Assembly: GCF_932526225.1 (NCBI RefSeq)
Contig: NC_064035.1
Span: forward strand, 17,535,969 to 17,599,968
Source of the DNA: Nematostella vectensis
Taxonomy: Eukaryota > Cnidaria > Anthozoa > Actiniaria > Edwardsiidae
DNA: 64,000 nt
Direction of reading: 5' to 3'
Part shown: one piece after another, positions 36,183 through 49,230 of the stretch
How positions within the stretch are numbered: position 1 is the stretch's first letter
Layout: every line of letters starts with the position of its first letter
Program-made: the position numbers and the translations under genes
The notes under the pieces: generated by a model
Database searches by the model: none
Told to the model about the DNA's origin: nothing
Seen by the model: only the letters and a program-made list of their open reading frames with translations

Positions 36183-36457
36183 CAGGCCCGTAGCCAGGAG
36201 GGGGGGGGGGGGGGATTTCGATTTCGGTGGTTCGGACGAACCCCCCCCCCCCCCCCCCCCCCAACCCCCACACCCGGCTTTTTATTACCTTTTTTATTAT
36301 CGCTATAATATCGCTATATGTTTAAAGGCACCCTATTAATAAATACAAGATTGATAACCTAATGTTATAATAAGACGAGGAGAGGAGTATACCGGAAATT
36401 TGGTCCGCTGAAATGGAAAAACGAACGACCCCGCTCAAAATCCTGGCTACGGGCCTG
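36183..36457. mobile_element. Poly-G/poly-C MITE
   Basis: The termini are CAGGCCCGTAGCCAGGA and the inverse TCCTGGCTACGGGCCTG. A G run follows the left end and a long C run lies near the middle. TACAG is present on both flanks. Related pieces lie at 7246-7441 and 56673-56765. Confidence 0.85.
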
Positions 36458-39400
36458 TACAGCATATCATGATATATGTTCGCAACTTTTTTTTAGTCTT
36501 GATTGAATTTTAGGTAGTCAGGATTTAAGAAAAGTTATATTTATATTTAAAATAAAATTTATATTTTAAATAGAAATTCTCATACACTCTATGACATTTA
36601 GGCTTCTCTATTGATTTCTTTTTTGTTCAATGTGATCAAAATCACAACTATTTTCACATCCATTGGCAGCTTATTGCATGAAAAGAAAAGCTACAAAAGC
36701 TAGAACAGAGCTTTAGAGTTTTCTTTTGAAGTTTCGCATGCAGGTCGCGCACCCGACGTTATGAATGGCCAATGCAAAAGATAGGGGAGATAGGTGGCTA
36801 AACTCTGCAAAAAACCTTCAAGGCTAATTTCCGCTATTCATTCTTCATTAGGGACATATACATTCAAGTTTTCACTCAATCTCTTTTTTAAAAATCTGTC
36901 ACTTATCGATAAGAAGTATTTATCCAAAACATTTTTCATCTGCTTGCCAGTTTGCAGTATGAGTGTGATGGGCTGTGAGGTCTAGGATTATTAGAGTGGT
37001 TTCACTCAATATCAATGTTATTGCTATAGTAATCTTTCAAGTGCTACATCTCAAGTTAAAAACAAAAATATTACGGTATAAACTGCAGCCGAAAAAAGCT
37101 ACTTTCCCTTTGAAAAAAAAACCACGATAAGCACGCATGATGTACTCAGATATTATATCTCAATCGAGAAATGGCAAGTAGAAAATCTAGCAATTGGCGG
37201 GCATCCTTAGATAGACATACATTGTTATTACAGTACGCAATTTGAAATTCAAATACAAAATTTTCTATTGCCTTTTAATTTTACCCCTAGTTACCCACGA
37301 TAGTTTCGATAGTAAAAAATGCCCTTTGGAGTAACGATTCCTTCAAAGTAAAAAGTGATCCTTCTTCTTTTGGCTTTGAAGCCTGTCTCTTTTGATAGAG
37401 CTAAAGCTGATATATCACAGGCTAAAACAAATGTGCAATTACTTGGCTTCCGCTACTTGGAAATCATTTTTCACCCAAAGTTCGACTTTCTGCCCTTTGT
37501 TTTCATTTGCGTGATATCAGCGGCTTCACCCCAAAAATGGCTCTTTATTCGAGCTTGCATTCTCGTGTCAGAAGCGCTACCTCTTGTAAGAGGGTGGTGG
37601 TGATTTTCACGGTTTGCCCAGTCATTTACACGGCCTCCCTTTGGCTATCCATTTTATTTAAATTACCCTGAATTGCGCTTTGAATTAAAAATGAGACGGT
37701 AATTGCAGGGTCTACTAGGACAGCGGTTTTTGTATCATAACTGAAGTAAAGCCAAAAGCGTATCACATTAACCGTTCCGTGATGGCAAAGGTGACTGTAG
37801 TTCGTGCAAAACTCGAGTGCTATTTGTCTGCGACTCTCCCGACCTACTTTGGATAAAAATTGAACAGTTTTGAATATTCCGGAGATAGATGAATCTTATC
37901 CTGGCCCGAGAAACCAGTGCGCTATGGGGTTAGCTTGCACCCGACCTAAAACAAAAAAATCATGTTTGGAAAATGATGCTAAGCTTCAAGCAAAATACAA
38001 GAAAGACCCGGCTATCGGTAAGCATTAACCTCCTGAAACCTTAGACAATCGAACAACATCAAGTTTTTTCCAAAGGAAACCTTGGAAATAATATTGTTTA
38101 TTATATGTAGACTGTTTCGTTCGGGTAGGAAAACACCAATTTGCGCGCGCCTTTTCATTTGTCAAAACTTTAGCTTTTTAGTGCTTTTGGTATTGTAAAA
38201 ATTCTAAGTGTATTCGATCAACAGTGGAGCTTCTCCCCGGCGATTTAATTATCTGTTAACAGCAAAGAAATAATATCAAACTCAATTTCGCTAGTTTCGG
38301 TTATTAGTTAGCGTCGTAAATTTATTCAAAATACTATGTACTAATGTACTTCATTTTATGATAAACAGCTTATGTCGAAGAAAGCCAAAATAGCTAAGAC
38401 CACCATTTTGGGGATTTTCGCCTAGGAGGGCAAAGCAAGAATACCTCTTTACTTGTTATACTTATTAAAAATCAAAATCTCCAATCACCTTTTCTCTTGG
38501 TCAATTTAATTTCTTATCAGCACTGGAACGATTGCTTGAAAAATCTACACAATTTTTCTCCGGATTTTGAATAACATAGATCGTAGCGATTATTTTAATT
38601 AAGGTCCCGGTGTGTCGAAAATTTTTCTTTCAAAATGGACGCCTAAAGGGATAAGTCTGACTTCAAGTTAAACCTCTATACAACCATTTGGCCTTATGGT
38701 GGTTGGGTTGTAACGCGATTTAAAAAATACATGTTCAATCAAAATATGTCCAATTAAAAAACAAGGAAAGCAATAAGGAAATGCAGATGATTTAAATATA
38801 GCCAGTTTTTTTTATTGGGACGGGATTTGTAGGCTTGCTCTGTGGAAACCTATTGTAATGCAAAATTTGTCTTAAAAACTACATAATTAAAACTTTTTTG
38901 GGGGCAAAAAGTTTGACGTCCGGTATTTTTTCTCCATGGATCTATTTTGTGAGCTTTGATAAGCAGCTGCTTTATAGCCGTGGGCTACATAAATATCGAG
39001 AACCGAAACTTCTATTACATACAAACCAAATAGACTGACATAGACCTTGCAGATTGGCTAATGAATCGTGCACGCTAGTTACCGATATTTGCAGCATTTT
39101 AGCCCGCTTAAACCTGGCTATTTGGTTAGTTTTATTACTTTGTTGTCGGTATATCCCTAGAGACCGCAGCTAACCCCCACTGGTCGTCAAATAGATGCCT
39201 ATTATACCTCGTCTATCCGTCGCACAGGGCACATGCTGATTCGCGAACTACGCGCGCCATTTATTTTTATTACTCCCCTTTTTCGGCTTCCATACTTGGT
39301 ATTGACGTTCAAGAAAAAACATCTATCAAGCACAGATGAGATGTAAATAAGAAGCACGCATTCTCTTTACTCCGAGATTAAACCTAGTCACCGCTATTTG

Positions 39401-42213
39401 CGGTCAAATTCATAAAAATCTAAAAAATGAAAATCCTTGAGCGACCTATGAGAGTTGACTAATTTGAACATAATCTCTCACTTTATAGGATTTTTTTTTC
39501 CGTGAGATCTGCGTATCAAATTCCAAAACAAATGCCGGACTTTAAGTACTTTACATTGTGAGTTTTCTGCAGGGTTATCATTAATCCATATTTTTGATCT
39601 ACAAAGCTACTTTCACGCGCAGGCTGCGACAATCCCGAAAACCACCAGCCCTCTAACCAAATCCTGATTTCCATCACATTTGACGCAAGTAAGCAATGAA
39701 ACAAAATAAATAAATAAAATTCAAGACATCTGCTTCATACCAAATCACATTAGCTCAGAAAAACCTGGGGGGGGGGGGGGGGGGGAAGGGGGTTGAGGCA
39801 AGTCTCGCAGGTCTTGTTACAGCGTGATGGACTGTTGTCATGGCGACGTACCGTATCCAGGCAACGTTGATCTCAAACCCCAATAGGGTTTGATTGTTGC
39901 GATATAAGAAATCAACAAAATGAGAATGTCCAATGAATGTGTCTTTTGGTTCTTTATTTCTAGAACTTTCATTTAAAGTTACAAGAATTTTTTTGAATAT
40001 TCTTTCTAATAGCGTTTGAAAAGCACTTTCAAGCACGGTATCTTGACAGTGTTTAGATAACTCTTCTGAAAAAAGAAACACATTAAAAAATATTCATATC
40101 TGCGTCATTTGCTTCAAATATATGCGCTTTTTCTTAAAAAGGAGAAAATGAAAAAAAAAACAAAAGAATATCTCGAAGAGATATTCAAACAATTATCCCA
40201 ACAGAGTCTTAAGATGTTTTAAAACCTATTATTCACACAAGTGTTGCGATGCAATGCTATTCCGAACTGGACTTCAATCTATTTTTGCCGGAGGCAAAGC
40301 CTTGCTGCGCAAGTTTCAAATACATTCACATGACGTCGTTTGCAGACGGCCGCAGTCAATCTTTCACACTTTTAAATACATATATTTTTTGAGAAAGAAA
40401 GGCTGCTAGTATGTTTAAAGAATCATGTACAATATGTTTTTACAGATTGTTTTGTATAAATTTATTTTGGCCTAAAAGTTTTTTAAAAACGTTATAAGCA
40501 GGTCACAGTTTCTTACAGCGTGTAATTATATCCTTATGAGCCCTAAGGCAAAGGATAAAAATAGCGCGAAATTGCTCTCCGTAATTTGAGATATCAAGCA
40601 GCTGATGGAGGTCGTCCAAAGCACAGGCACATCAAGTAGTTTACCTAAACACTGCTAAAATACATCAGCTGGAAGGGAACTAAATCCAGTTACACTTTGT
40701 CCTCGTAATCACATTTTTTCTTCATTTTTTGCCATTTATTTATTTGCACCTTTCTCTCCATTATTTATTAAAGTTATTTTTTTAAATTTCCGATAACCAT
40801 TACTCATAAAACATATAAAAACTGCGATATTGGCGAAAGTTAAAATGTTCGTAAATCGCGAGAGAATTAAAAATAATAATAAGTATACATTGTTTTGTGC
40901 ACGGTTAAATTATTTATTTGCTTATCAGGGTATTCTCATTCGATTGTCCCGATTTGTTAAATCTGTAAAATATGAAATCTGAAATCTGAGGTTTGCATTT
41001 TATCTTTTTGATTTTATAAAGGAAGTAGATTCTTGACGACGAAACTAGCCCAGAGTCTCGAGATTTGGCACGTATTAAAAGCGCGAAACAGTAGGAAATA
41101 TAGTGTATGTTTACATTCTTGCCAATACCCGCTGCTTTTTCTCTATTTATCTCGACGCTAAGTAACCCAGATTTGCCAAACCGATTTGGGCGCATCAAGC
41201 GGGGCTGGACCTCATTTACTATCTTTTTATCTAAACACTGATTAATCTTTAAATAATTGGCTTCGTTTTTTTAACTCATGCTTTTACTTAGAATTCCCTT
41301 TGAAAAGAAAGTTTCCCTTTATTCAGATGTAATGACATCTACTTTCCTTTACTGATTTTTTCACGTTCCATTTTGAAGATTAGAACTCCTATAACCGCCC
41401 CTCTTGCTGTGATACTCATGTCATTGCTTATTGCTTTGACGTGTAGTTCCAGTCATTGTACGGGAGATTTCTTACGAACAGCAAATGGGCACGACAGTTT
41501 AGGGCGAAATGAATCTGTTTGCCTGTTATGGAGGACGAAAACGATCAAGTATGTGAATTGACAATGGCGTAATTTGATTACAAATCAGTAAATCTGATAA
41601 TGAATTACACATTTTTGATGATTTGTTTGTTGCGTTTCATTTCGTTCGTTAGATAATGAATCTCAGTTTCATACATGTACATACTACGGATTAGAGATTA
41701 AAGAAAACGAGCAAAATTCTGTTCGATATCAGCACAAGAAAGGTCTTGATGTTTTAAAAAACCAATAACCAGGGTATTATCGTTCGTTTACTGCAAAAAT
41801 ATTAATGTTACTACTATTTTCAACTGATGTTTTGTTCGACTATTCTATCTCAAAATAGCTTTACTAAGGTATTTAAGAATATAGACAATTAAACAGCACA
41901 CGGTTTTCAAATCCGGCCGTTTAGATAACCTTTTCTCATTGTATGCCCCGATGCAAAAAAAAAAAAAAACGTTCATGAGAGTTTAGACTAAGGCAACGAG
42001 AGACAGGGCGAAACCCTATTAAAATTATGTTATTCCTTCATACTGTGCAATCGGGCTAACCACAATCAAATATGAATGTCTACAATTCCTCTAATCAATC
42101 GAACTAAACCGCGAATAGCTAGAAACTTCTTAACTCCCAGAAGCCTTTGCGAGGTGTAAAGCGGAAAGGAGACCCAGATACAAACAACCCATTCTCGTAC
42201 TTTTGTCCCATAG

Positions 42214-45200
42214 ATACGGTGCAACCGCTGATCCACGTGACCACGGCCTCAAACAGCAGCGACCCAAACCTGAACGATGAAGCGAACACCGGAAACGAGA
42301 GCCTGTGCCGTAACCACCCGGCTTCCAACGGCCCTACGGCAGAGTATTTTACCCGGCCCAGGCCCTCCTGTGATTATGACAACTCCTCCGCCGTGGCTTT
42401 ACTAAGGTAGCCCATGATCCCGTGTTTTCCACTTTTCTTCTTCCCTGTTATGATAAAAGTGATATACCCTCCTTTGTTTGTTTAACTTTTCTCTACTGCT
42501 GATCTCATCAGTGCTTGAATTCTCGCCAATTTGCGTCGTCGGATCTCCATTTTAAGTCTCCCTGTACCATTAAATCTTTCTTATTTTTATCCTTATTTAT
42601 TTAAAATTCTCCCTACGTCTTGACCTGATTAGCGTTCTGCTTCTCCCAGGTTGCGCACCATCATGCGGCAGATAGAGGAGGGTCAGGTCAGTTCTGTGTC
42701 CGACGTGAGAGAAGAACTCGGACAAGCGTTGGCCATGATCGAATACACCGCCAGTCCTATGAGAGACTATAGGTATACACGAAAGCTAAACAGAAAATCA
42801 TCATTATCATTGATAATCATTATTATTTGTCATCATTATAATTGATCATCATTATCATTGGTAATCATTATCATTGATCTTCATTATCATTCGTCATCAT
42901 TATCATAATAATCATTATCATTTGTCATCACTATCATTTGTCATCAGTATCATTGGTCATCATTATTATTGATCATCATTATCATTGATCATCATTATCA
43001 TCGATCATCATTATCATTGGTAATCATTATCATCATTATCTTTATCATTTGTCATCACTACCATTGATCGTCATTATCATTATCATTGGTAATCATTATC
43101 ATTATCATTGGTCATCATTATCATTGATCATTATTATTGTTTGTCATCATTATCATTTTTGGTCATCATTATCATTGGTCATCATTATCATTGGTCATCA
43201 TTATCATTGGTCATCATTATCATTGGTCATCATTAACATTGGTCATCATTAACATTGATCATCATTATCATAATCATCATTATCGTTGATTATCATCATC
43301 ATTGTTATCACCATCACCATCAACATCAACATCATTAACATTATTCTCACCATTATTACTTTCGTCGTCAAGATATCATTTTCATGATCCTCGCCGCTGA
43401 AAGAAAACCGCTAAGCGTTACATGATCACGTGACATATCAACCCATTACACGTGATCACGTCTCCGCAAAACTAGCCTAAAGGCCTAGCTAAACCAGGCG
43501 ACATGACGAGCGCGACGCGATAAATGTCGCGCGCGATTGAGGTCGCCTGCATGTCTCCTAGTCACCCAGAGAGACATTGAAGCGCGCGACAAATCTCGTA
43601 GCAGCGACAAAGAAATGTTTCTCGAATAGTTGAGAAACATTTTCAAGCATCGCCCTACAAAATTCGTCGCGCGCTGCATGTTTTTGCGGTGGCTAAACTA
43701 GGAAAAATTTAGGCATTAACGGCTTGATTTTCTCTTTAACCTCAGGGGGTCGGCAGGCGCGCTCAGTGAGATCGACGAGAACCTCGAGAATGAGCTCGAC
43801 AGCGTGAACGAAGAGGTCCGTGAATGGATCGCTACCACGTTCGCGCGGGGACCTGGGGCGGCGAGAAGAAAGAGTATGGTGCGACGGCATACCTTCAGGG
43901 GCGTTGTCCATGCAGTCAAAGCAAGTCTATATGTGAACAAGTAAGTCAGGGGTGTGGTCTATGCTGTGGAGGCGGGCCTATATGTTTAAGGAAATGCACG
44001 TAAGTCAGGGTATAGGTGTCTGGAAAGAAATCTAAGGATCTAGTTATCAGGTCATTTAGAACCCTTATAAATCTTGGCACAAAACAAATAAGAGTTGCTG
44101 AATAAGTACACACACTGTGTACCAATTAGTGTGTCAGTCCGAAAGAAAACCCCGCAAAACTAATGGTATTTCAATCTAAACGTAAAACTAGCACTTCTGA
44201 ATTCATTTTGCGATTCTAAGACAAAGAGCTGATTGTCTTTTTGAATTGCATTTTATAGAATGCTGAAAAATGCGACAGAACGCTATAAGATGCATGTTCC
44301 TGAAAACGTTCAGAAGGCGTTCGAGGTGAGTACTCCTTCCTTCACTCATCTACCACCTGTATCCTCTCTGTTTCCTTGTGATCAGATCCACAACTTTGAC
44401 AAGTGCCGTTGACCTTTTCTTCTCTAGGACCAGGACAAGTGGACGTAAGATGTGTTTGCCCCCCTCCCCTCTCCCCCCCCCCCCACTCCTTGTAGGTGCC
44501 TTGTGATTGTACCGTTTACTATTTCTTCTCTAGGACCTGGACAAGTGGACGTTTGATGTGTTTGCGTTAAGCGAATCATGTGCAGGTCATCCGTTACGAT
44601 ATATCGGTTACGAGGTTCTGCATAGACGAGACATGCTAAGAAACTTCAAGGTAATAGGCCATTTTAGCTATAAGTGTGCGCGCGAATTACCATAGAAACC
44701 TACCTCAACTACCAGAATGCAGAGCGCGCTTTTTAAAATTTACATCAAACAAAGCGCGCGCTGCATGACGGTAGTTGAGGTAGGTTCCCGAGTGCGCGCG
44801 CATGCTGGAATGACCCTCGGATAAGCGGAGGCGACTCGCTACAGTTATTTACATTAACTTTATTTGAACCTATGTTCGTGAAACATTTTCCATAATCTAA
44901 CTTTTCAGTATATTAACATCTTATATATGAGCCTCCAAAACCTATACATTGAATACCCATTATTTGTTACCATAGTAATGCAGGAGGTGTGTAAAAACAC
45001 TATTATCCATATTTAAATCGGTATTCGGTACTCGGTAATCAGTACTCAGAAAATCCACGGAAGTTAGCAAAAACAGTTCCAGTTAAAAACAAAAACATCG
45101 TACGATTTACAAAATATAGAAAATGACTAATCACAAATGAAAAAAAGATGGACTTTACAAATGTAGAACAGTCTGACCAGGGGATAAAACTTGACTAGCT

Positions 45201-48200
45201 TGGAAAATAACAAGAAAAAAGGAGACTATACAACTAGACGTAACGCTGAATCGTCGTATGGCAGCTTAAGCTTTACGGCTAGATTAGAGATTTCGGCCTA
45301 GCACCGCTATTTAGCGAACTGTCAAAGGCGCGCATTAATAGGAAGGAAATAACCAGGTTCCTAGCCCTGTCTTACGGTTACACCAGCTCACTGTGACGTT
45401 GCGAGAAAAATGTTGAGGTCTATCCGGGCCAATAATGGTTGTGGTGCACAAATGACTATTCATATAGCGCCTGTTCGACTCCACCCAACCCCTGGTGTAT
45501 TTGACAGATCCATGCGATGACACTGGACCGGTTCCTCCAGGATGTCGAGACCGGATACAAGCGACACAGTAACCCGTACCATAACGACTGCCACGCGGCT
45601 GACGTCACACACACCGTGCATTACTTCCTGGAGTGCATGGGAGTCTCGGTAAGTGAGAAAGAAGCGTCAACCGTCTGTTGCAGCCAGCGTGCACGTAATC
45701 TGTTTGCCAATACTCACATACGATGATGTCAGCGTGCACGTAATCTGTTTGCCAATAGTCACATACGATGATGTCAGCATGCACGTAATCTGTTTGCCAA
45801 TAGTCATCACATACGATGATGTCAGCGTGCACGTAATCTGTTTGCCAATAGTCACATACGATGATGTCAGCATGCACGTAATCTGTTTGCCAATAGTCAT
45901 CACATACGATGATGACAGCGTGCACGTAATCGGTTAGCCAATAGTCATCACATACGATGATGTCAGCGTGCACGTAATCTGTTTGCCAATAGTCACATAC
46001 GATGATGTCAGCGTGCACGTAATCTGTTTGCCAATAGTCACATACGATGATGTCAGTGTGCACTATTATTACTACTAACAAATTGTATGTTTTTATTTAT
46101 AGAAATACCTTTCGGATCTCGAGGTATTCGGCCTCCTCCTATCTGCCATCATACACGATTTAGAGCATACTGGAACTACTAATGCATTTCATATAAACTC
46201 AAGGTAGGCTTGTAATGGAGTGGATGCCATATATACTTTGGAGGCTGTGGTATGACCCGCCTTTCAACTTAAATGAAGCATTTCTATAACGTTCTGTGCA
46301 AAGGAGATTCGAACTCAGTAATCACGTAAAGTTTTATTAGTTTTGGCGGCAAACTTGTGTTTCGAATTTGGCGGCAAAATGTCAACAACAAGTATCGCCA
46401 GACGAAAAAAAAATTGGAAATTTATTATTCCCTTGTTTCGTTTCACATGTCCACCTTTCGAATTCCCCAAGACGTTTGTTAAATGCACGTATTTCATTCT
46501 GTTCCAGATCCGACTTAGCGCTTTTATACAACGATAGATCCGTTTTAGAAAACCATCACGTTAGTTGTGCCTTTCGAATTCTCCAAGATGTAAGTACTTA
46601 TAATGATGATAATATTTGAAATCTACATTGTAAAATTTTGAGCTGGAGTGAAGTCCCGCAGTGTCCCGAAGTTTCCCGCAGCACGTGATCATAAAGGTCG
46701 CGCATGCCCTTGGCGTTTATTGGAGATTGCCGCGCATGTTCTCACATACATTATCGCGTTACCATTATTAAAGTTAGCATTAATATTATTATTTCAAATG
46801 CTCTTCCTATTCATACTACACTCTTCTTTCAGGACGAAAAGAACATTCTTTCTGGTCTTAATCTTGAACAATATGCGTAAGTTGTTGTTTTATGCTTCTT
46901 TGCTGTATATTGTTTGAGATCCATAACGCTAATAAGGCATCGCTTTAATTAAAAAAAAGACATCGATTTACACAAAAACAATTCAATGTCGCCATGAGGC
47001 GGGTATTTTTCAAATTCTACGCGTTTGAATTCTAACAAGAGACCATCATGGTCTCTTGATTCTAATATGTGCGCGCCGCCGTTTTGGAACCCCTTTTCAT
47101 GTCACGTGATATTTTTGTGTCTTTTAGAGACGTTCGCTCTCTCATGATTGACACTGTCCTGGCAACTGACATGTCGTCACACTTCGAGCAGCTGCGACTG
47201 ATGAAAGTGGCACTCGTGGCAGGAAGGTAATCACTCGTTTTTTTTTTAAATACTCGTTATATTTATCATTTACTAAAATAATTTTTATCTCGCCTTTGCA
47301 CCTCTTTTAAGATTGTCTGACTGTCTTGAAGATATCGAAAGCCGAAGGCGTTTCACTGTTGACTCAGGGAAGAATTCACTGCAATCCCCTTTGAGATCCG
47401 TCCTGGGACATTTCACTATTATCTTTCATAGTCGCTAAACATCTTTCCAGAATATTTCGTTGCCTTTCATACGACTTCTTTTAACCGTCACAGCCTTTTT
47501 TAATTTAAAAGAGAATATCGGTCTTATAGTGCGATGTGCGAGTTATCCTTTGTGTTGTGAGGCGACTGAAGCATTTTTTTACCTACTGGATAGCTGGTAA
47601 AGTTTGCAGCGATTATAAAGTACGTTTCTTACATGCGTATTGGCTACCTTTCTAAAACTGTTCAAGCTGGCCACGGTAGCGCACTTAGTACTGTAAATTC
47701 TTGCTTGAAGAAAAGTGATTCTAATTGTATCGTGGCATCTTTTTAGTCCAATCGAGAACCGTGAAGTCGTCCAGCTTCTTCTTCATGTGGCGGATATCAG
47801 CAATCCGACCAAAGACTGGACGATACACCGACAGTGGACCACGAAAATCATGGAGGAGTTCTTTACGCAGGTAGGTAACTAGCTGACCTTGGTTAAACGC
47901 CTTTTCTCAGTGTAGGAGACCACCATGCTATTCAAGGACATAAACCAACCGTTCGGTCTCATTTGACATGCCTTAATTGGCGCCCTTGTTGTGTTATTAG
48001 GGGGACATGGAGATCGAACTTGGCCTGGATGTGTCTCCGCTGTGCGATCGATCAACAACGCTGATCCCAGAGAGTCAAATAGGTGAGTACGGGGGGTGAA
48101 GGGTGGGGGCAAGTAGGCTTGTAAATATTTACCTGGGGGCTTGAGGAGATCGAAATAGCTGCGTAACTGGAGTGTTAAATTGCCAAGGGTGAGGAGGGAG

Positions 48201-48841
48201 TCAGATATTTTGGTCAATTTGGGGCACGTTTTTGTGTTTTTGTGGCGAGAACTGAGTACTAGAGAATACCCATTGATGATTACTCTTTCCAGTCAGGTTA
48301 TCGACTTTATCGTCTCCCTGCCGACACTTGAAGTGTGCAATGAGATTTTGATGATTACTCTCTCCAGTTAGGTCTTATCAACTTTTATCGTTTCCCTCTG
48401 TCGTTTCCTCGGCAGTGTGCAGTTTTGTTTTAACATGTATTCTTTTCCCGTGAGGTTTTATCGTCTCGCAATCGTCTGCCCGGCACTTGAAGTGTGCAGT
48501 GAGGTTTTAATGATTTTTCTTTCCCGTCAGGTTTTATCGACTTCATAGTCTCCCCAGCACTTGAAGTGTGCAGTGAGGTTTTAGAAGAATTCATTCAAGA
48601 GTCCTCTGGTAACAACCAGACCAACATTCATTTGGAGAGACCATGGACAAAACCTCTCGCCGAAAACAGAAAGAAGTGGAAAGAACAGTGCACATCTCAT
48701 CCAAAACCGGGTGAGTCATTTGAGCCTCGCCACACTGGAGCAATTCAAAATAACAACGAAACAGCTCAACCACAATACACTACTACAAAGCCATGTGAAG
48801 AAGACTTCGTATGTTTGCTAAATGAGGGAGTCGTTTCCTGA
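42214..48841 (+). CDS. Calcium/calmodulin-dependent-type 3',5'-cyclic nucleotide phosphodiesterase (PDE1 class), first exon not found
   Basis: Hydrolyses cAMP and/or cGMP in the cytosol; PDE1 enzymes are switched on by Ca2+/calmodulin. Exons: 42214-42406, 42650-42772, 43746-43940, 44259-44325, 44534-44650, 45508-45648, 46103-46203, 46508-46589, 46833-46876, 47128-47226, 47747-47870, 48001-48082 and 48531-48841, with consistent phases. The N-terminal part matches PDE1 (RTIMRQIEEGQ, EVREWIATTFARG, FRGVVHAVKASLYV). The catalytic domain has DKWTFDVFAL, metal motifs YHNDCHAADVTHTVHY and HDLEHTGTTNAFHI, then NDRSVLENHHVS, HVADISNPTKDW, the PLCDRSTTLIPESQIGFIDF segment with the purine-binding Gln, and a variable C-tail. 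Exon 42214 has no in-frame ATG and needs one base from an upstream exon. The motif order strongly supports PDE1; which vertebrate paralogue is closest cannot be said. Confidence 0.93.
42785..43345 (+). repeat. ATC/ATT microsatellite expansion in a PDE1 intron
   Basis: Degenerate units CATCATTATCATTGGT repeated for about 550 bp, starting shortly after the donor at 42772. Confidence 0.9.
43484..43702. mobile_element. CG-rich MITE in a PDE1 intron
   Basis: The left end CCTAGCTAAACCAGGCGACATG is mirrored by CATGTTTTTGCGGTGGCTAAACTAGG. Inner motifs GTCGCGCGC occur in both orientations. It stops 43 bp before the acceptor of exon 43746. Confidence 0.75.
44420..44462 (+). pseudogene. Dead duplicate of the start of PDE1 exon 44534
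   Basis: TTTTCTTCTCTAG followed by GACCAGGACAAGTGGACGTA repeats the acceptor and first bases of the true exon (TTCTTCTCTAG|GACCTGGACAAGTGG). The copy reads DQDKWT then a stop and lacks the rest of the exon. Both copies are preceded by similar sequence around CCGTTGACC/CCGTTTACT. Confidence 0.85.
44672..44803. mobile_element. Foldback MITE in a PDE1 intron
   Basis: Arms AACCTACCTCAACTACC and GGTAGTTGAGGTAGGTT, flanked by GTGCGCGCG sequences, around a loop with AAAGCGCGC. Confidence 0.9.
45687..46066 (+). repeat. 45-48-bp minisatellite filling a PDE1 intron
   Basis: About 8 copies of a unit with GTGCACGTAATCTGTTTGCC and CATACGATGATGTCAG; some copies carry an extra ATC. It starts about 40 bp after the donor at 45648 and ends about 36 bp before the acceptor at 46103. 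Frames within it are artefacts. Confidence 0.95.
48275..48520 (+). repeat. Three decayed tandem copies of the acceptor and start of the last PDE1 exon
   Basis: Copies with junctions at 48296/48297, 48371/48372 and 48454/48455 repeat the real acceptor and exon start at 48530/48531. Each has a pyrimidine tract, AG, then GTxTTATCGAC-like bases; copies 1 and 3 also keep CACTTGAAGTGTGCA. Indels put stops in the reading frame. The period is about 75-83 bp. Confidence 0.92.
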
Positions 48842-49230
48842 AAATTCTGGCAATTTCCGGATCCTCTCGAGTTTGCAGCTAGGCTGTAACCTTCCCGGTT
48901 ATCCACAAATTGTTATTTGAACACAATTCAAAAGCAAAGATTTGTAAATTTATAAAATGAATAAACAGAGATGAGCTTTGTAGAATAAGAATTTTTTCGG
49001 GCCCGACGAAACGTTTATTGGGGCTTAGCGGGTGACTTGACGAGTTTCTGAGCTTATCGGGAGATTTTAGAAACGACTCTCGGGAGTTTTGCGAGAGATG
49101 TTTGTGACTTTAATTTGTAAACAGCAACTTGGCGCGTGGTTGTATGGGCATGGTCACGTGATTTAGGCCAAATAGACCTGTTTCCAAGCAGTTCTGGGGA
49201 CTATTTCCTATAACAGTAAGCCATTTCGTT
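48842..49230. other. 3' flank of PDE1
   Basis: An AATAAA at 48960 can serve PDE1. No other feature is seen before the ATG at 49231. Confidence 0.5.
48960..48965 (+). terminator. PDE1 polyadenylation signal
   Basis: AATAAA about 120 bp after the stop. Confidence 0.6.

Larger units (their letters stand above)
29067..42213. other. Gene-poor block with DNA-transposon remnants
   Basis: No exon chain could be built. It contains TIR elements at 30317-30717, 31192-32202, 32300-34738, 35571-35755 and 36183-36457, and a G run at 39769. Between about 36460 and 41370 I see only AT-rich unique-looking sequence. An open minus frame at 40081-39755 (ELSKHCQDTVLESAF...) is not recognised. The missing first exon(s) of PDE1 should be in the right part of this block or further left. 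Confidence 0.6.

Noticed and set aside
39755..40081. Minus-strand 108-codon frame
   Set aside because: Ends in poly-Pro from a G run, no recognisable domain or clear splice partners; kept only as a note.
41527..41547. ATGGAGGACGAAAACGATCAA before GTATGT as PDE1 start exon
   Set aside because: Phase 0 donor would read straight into a stop in exon 42214, which needs phase 1.
41373..41561. Signal-peptide-like frame with LAVILMSLLIALTC, as first exon of PDE1
   Set aside because: It has no ATG start (begins at TTG), and the nearby donor gives the wrong phase for exon 42214.
45605..46081. Minus frame with DYVHADIIVCDYWQT repeats
   Set aside because: PDE1 intronic array; antisense of a real exon at its end.
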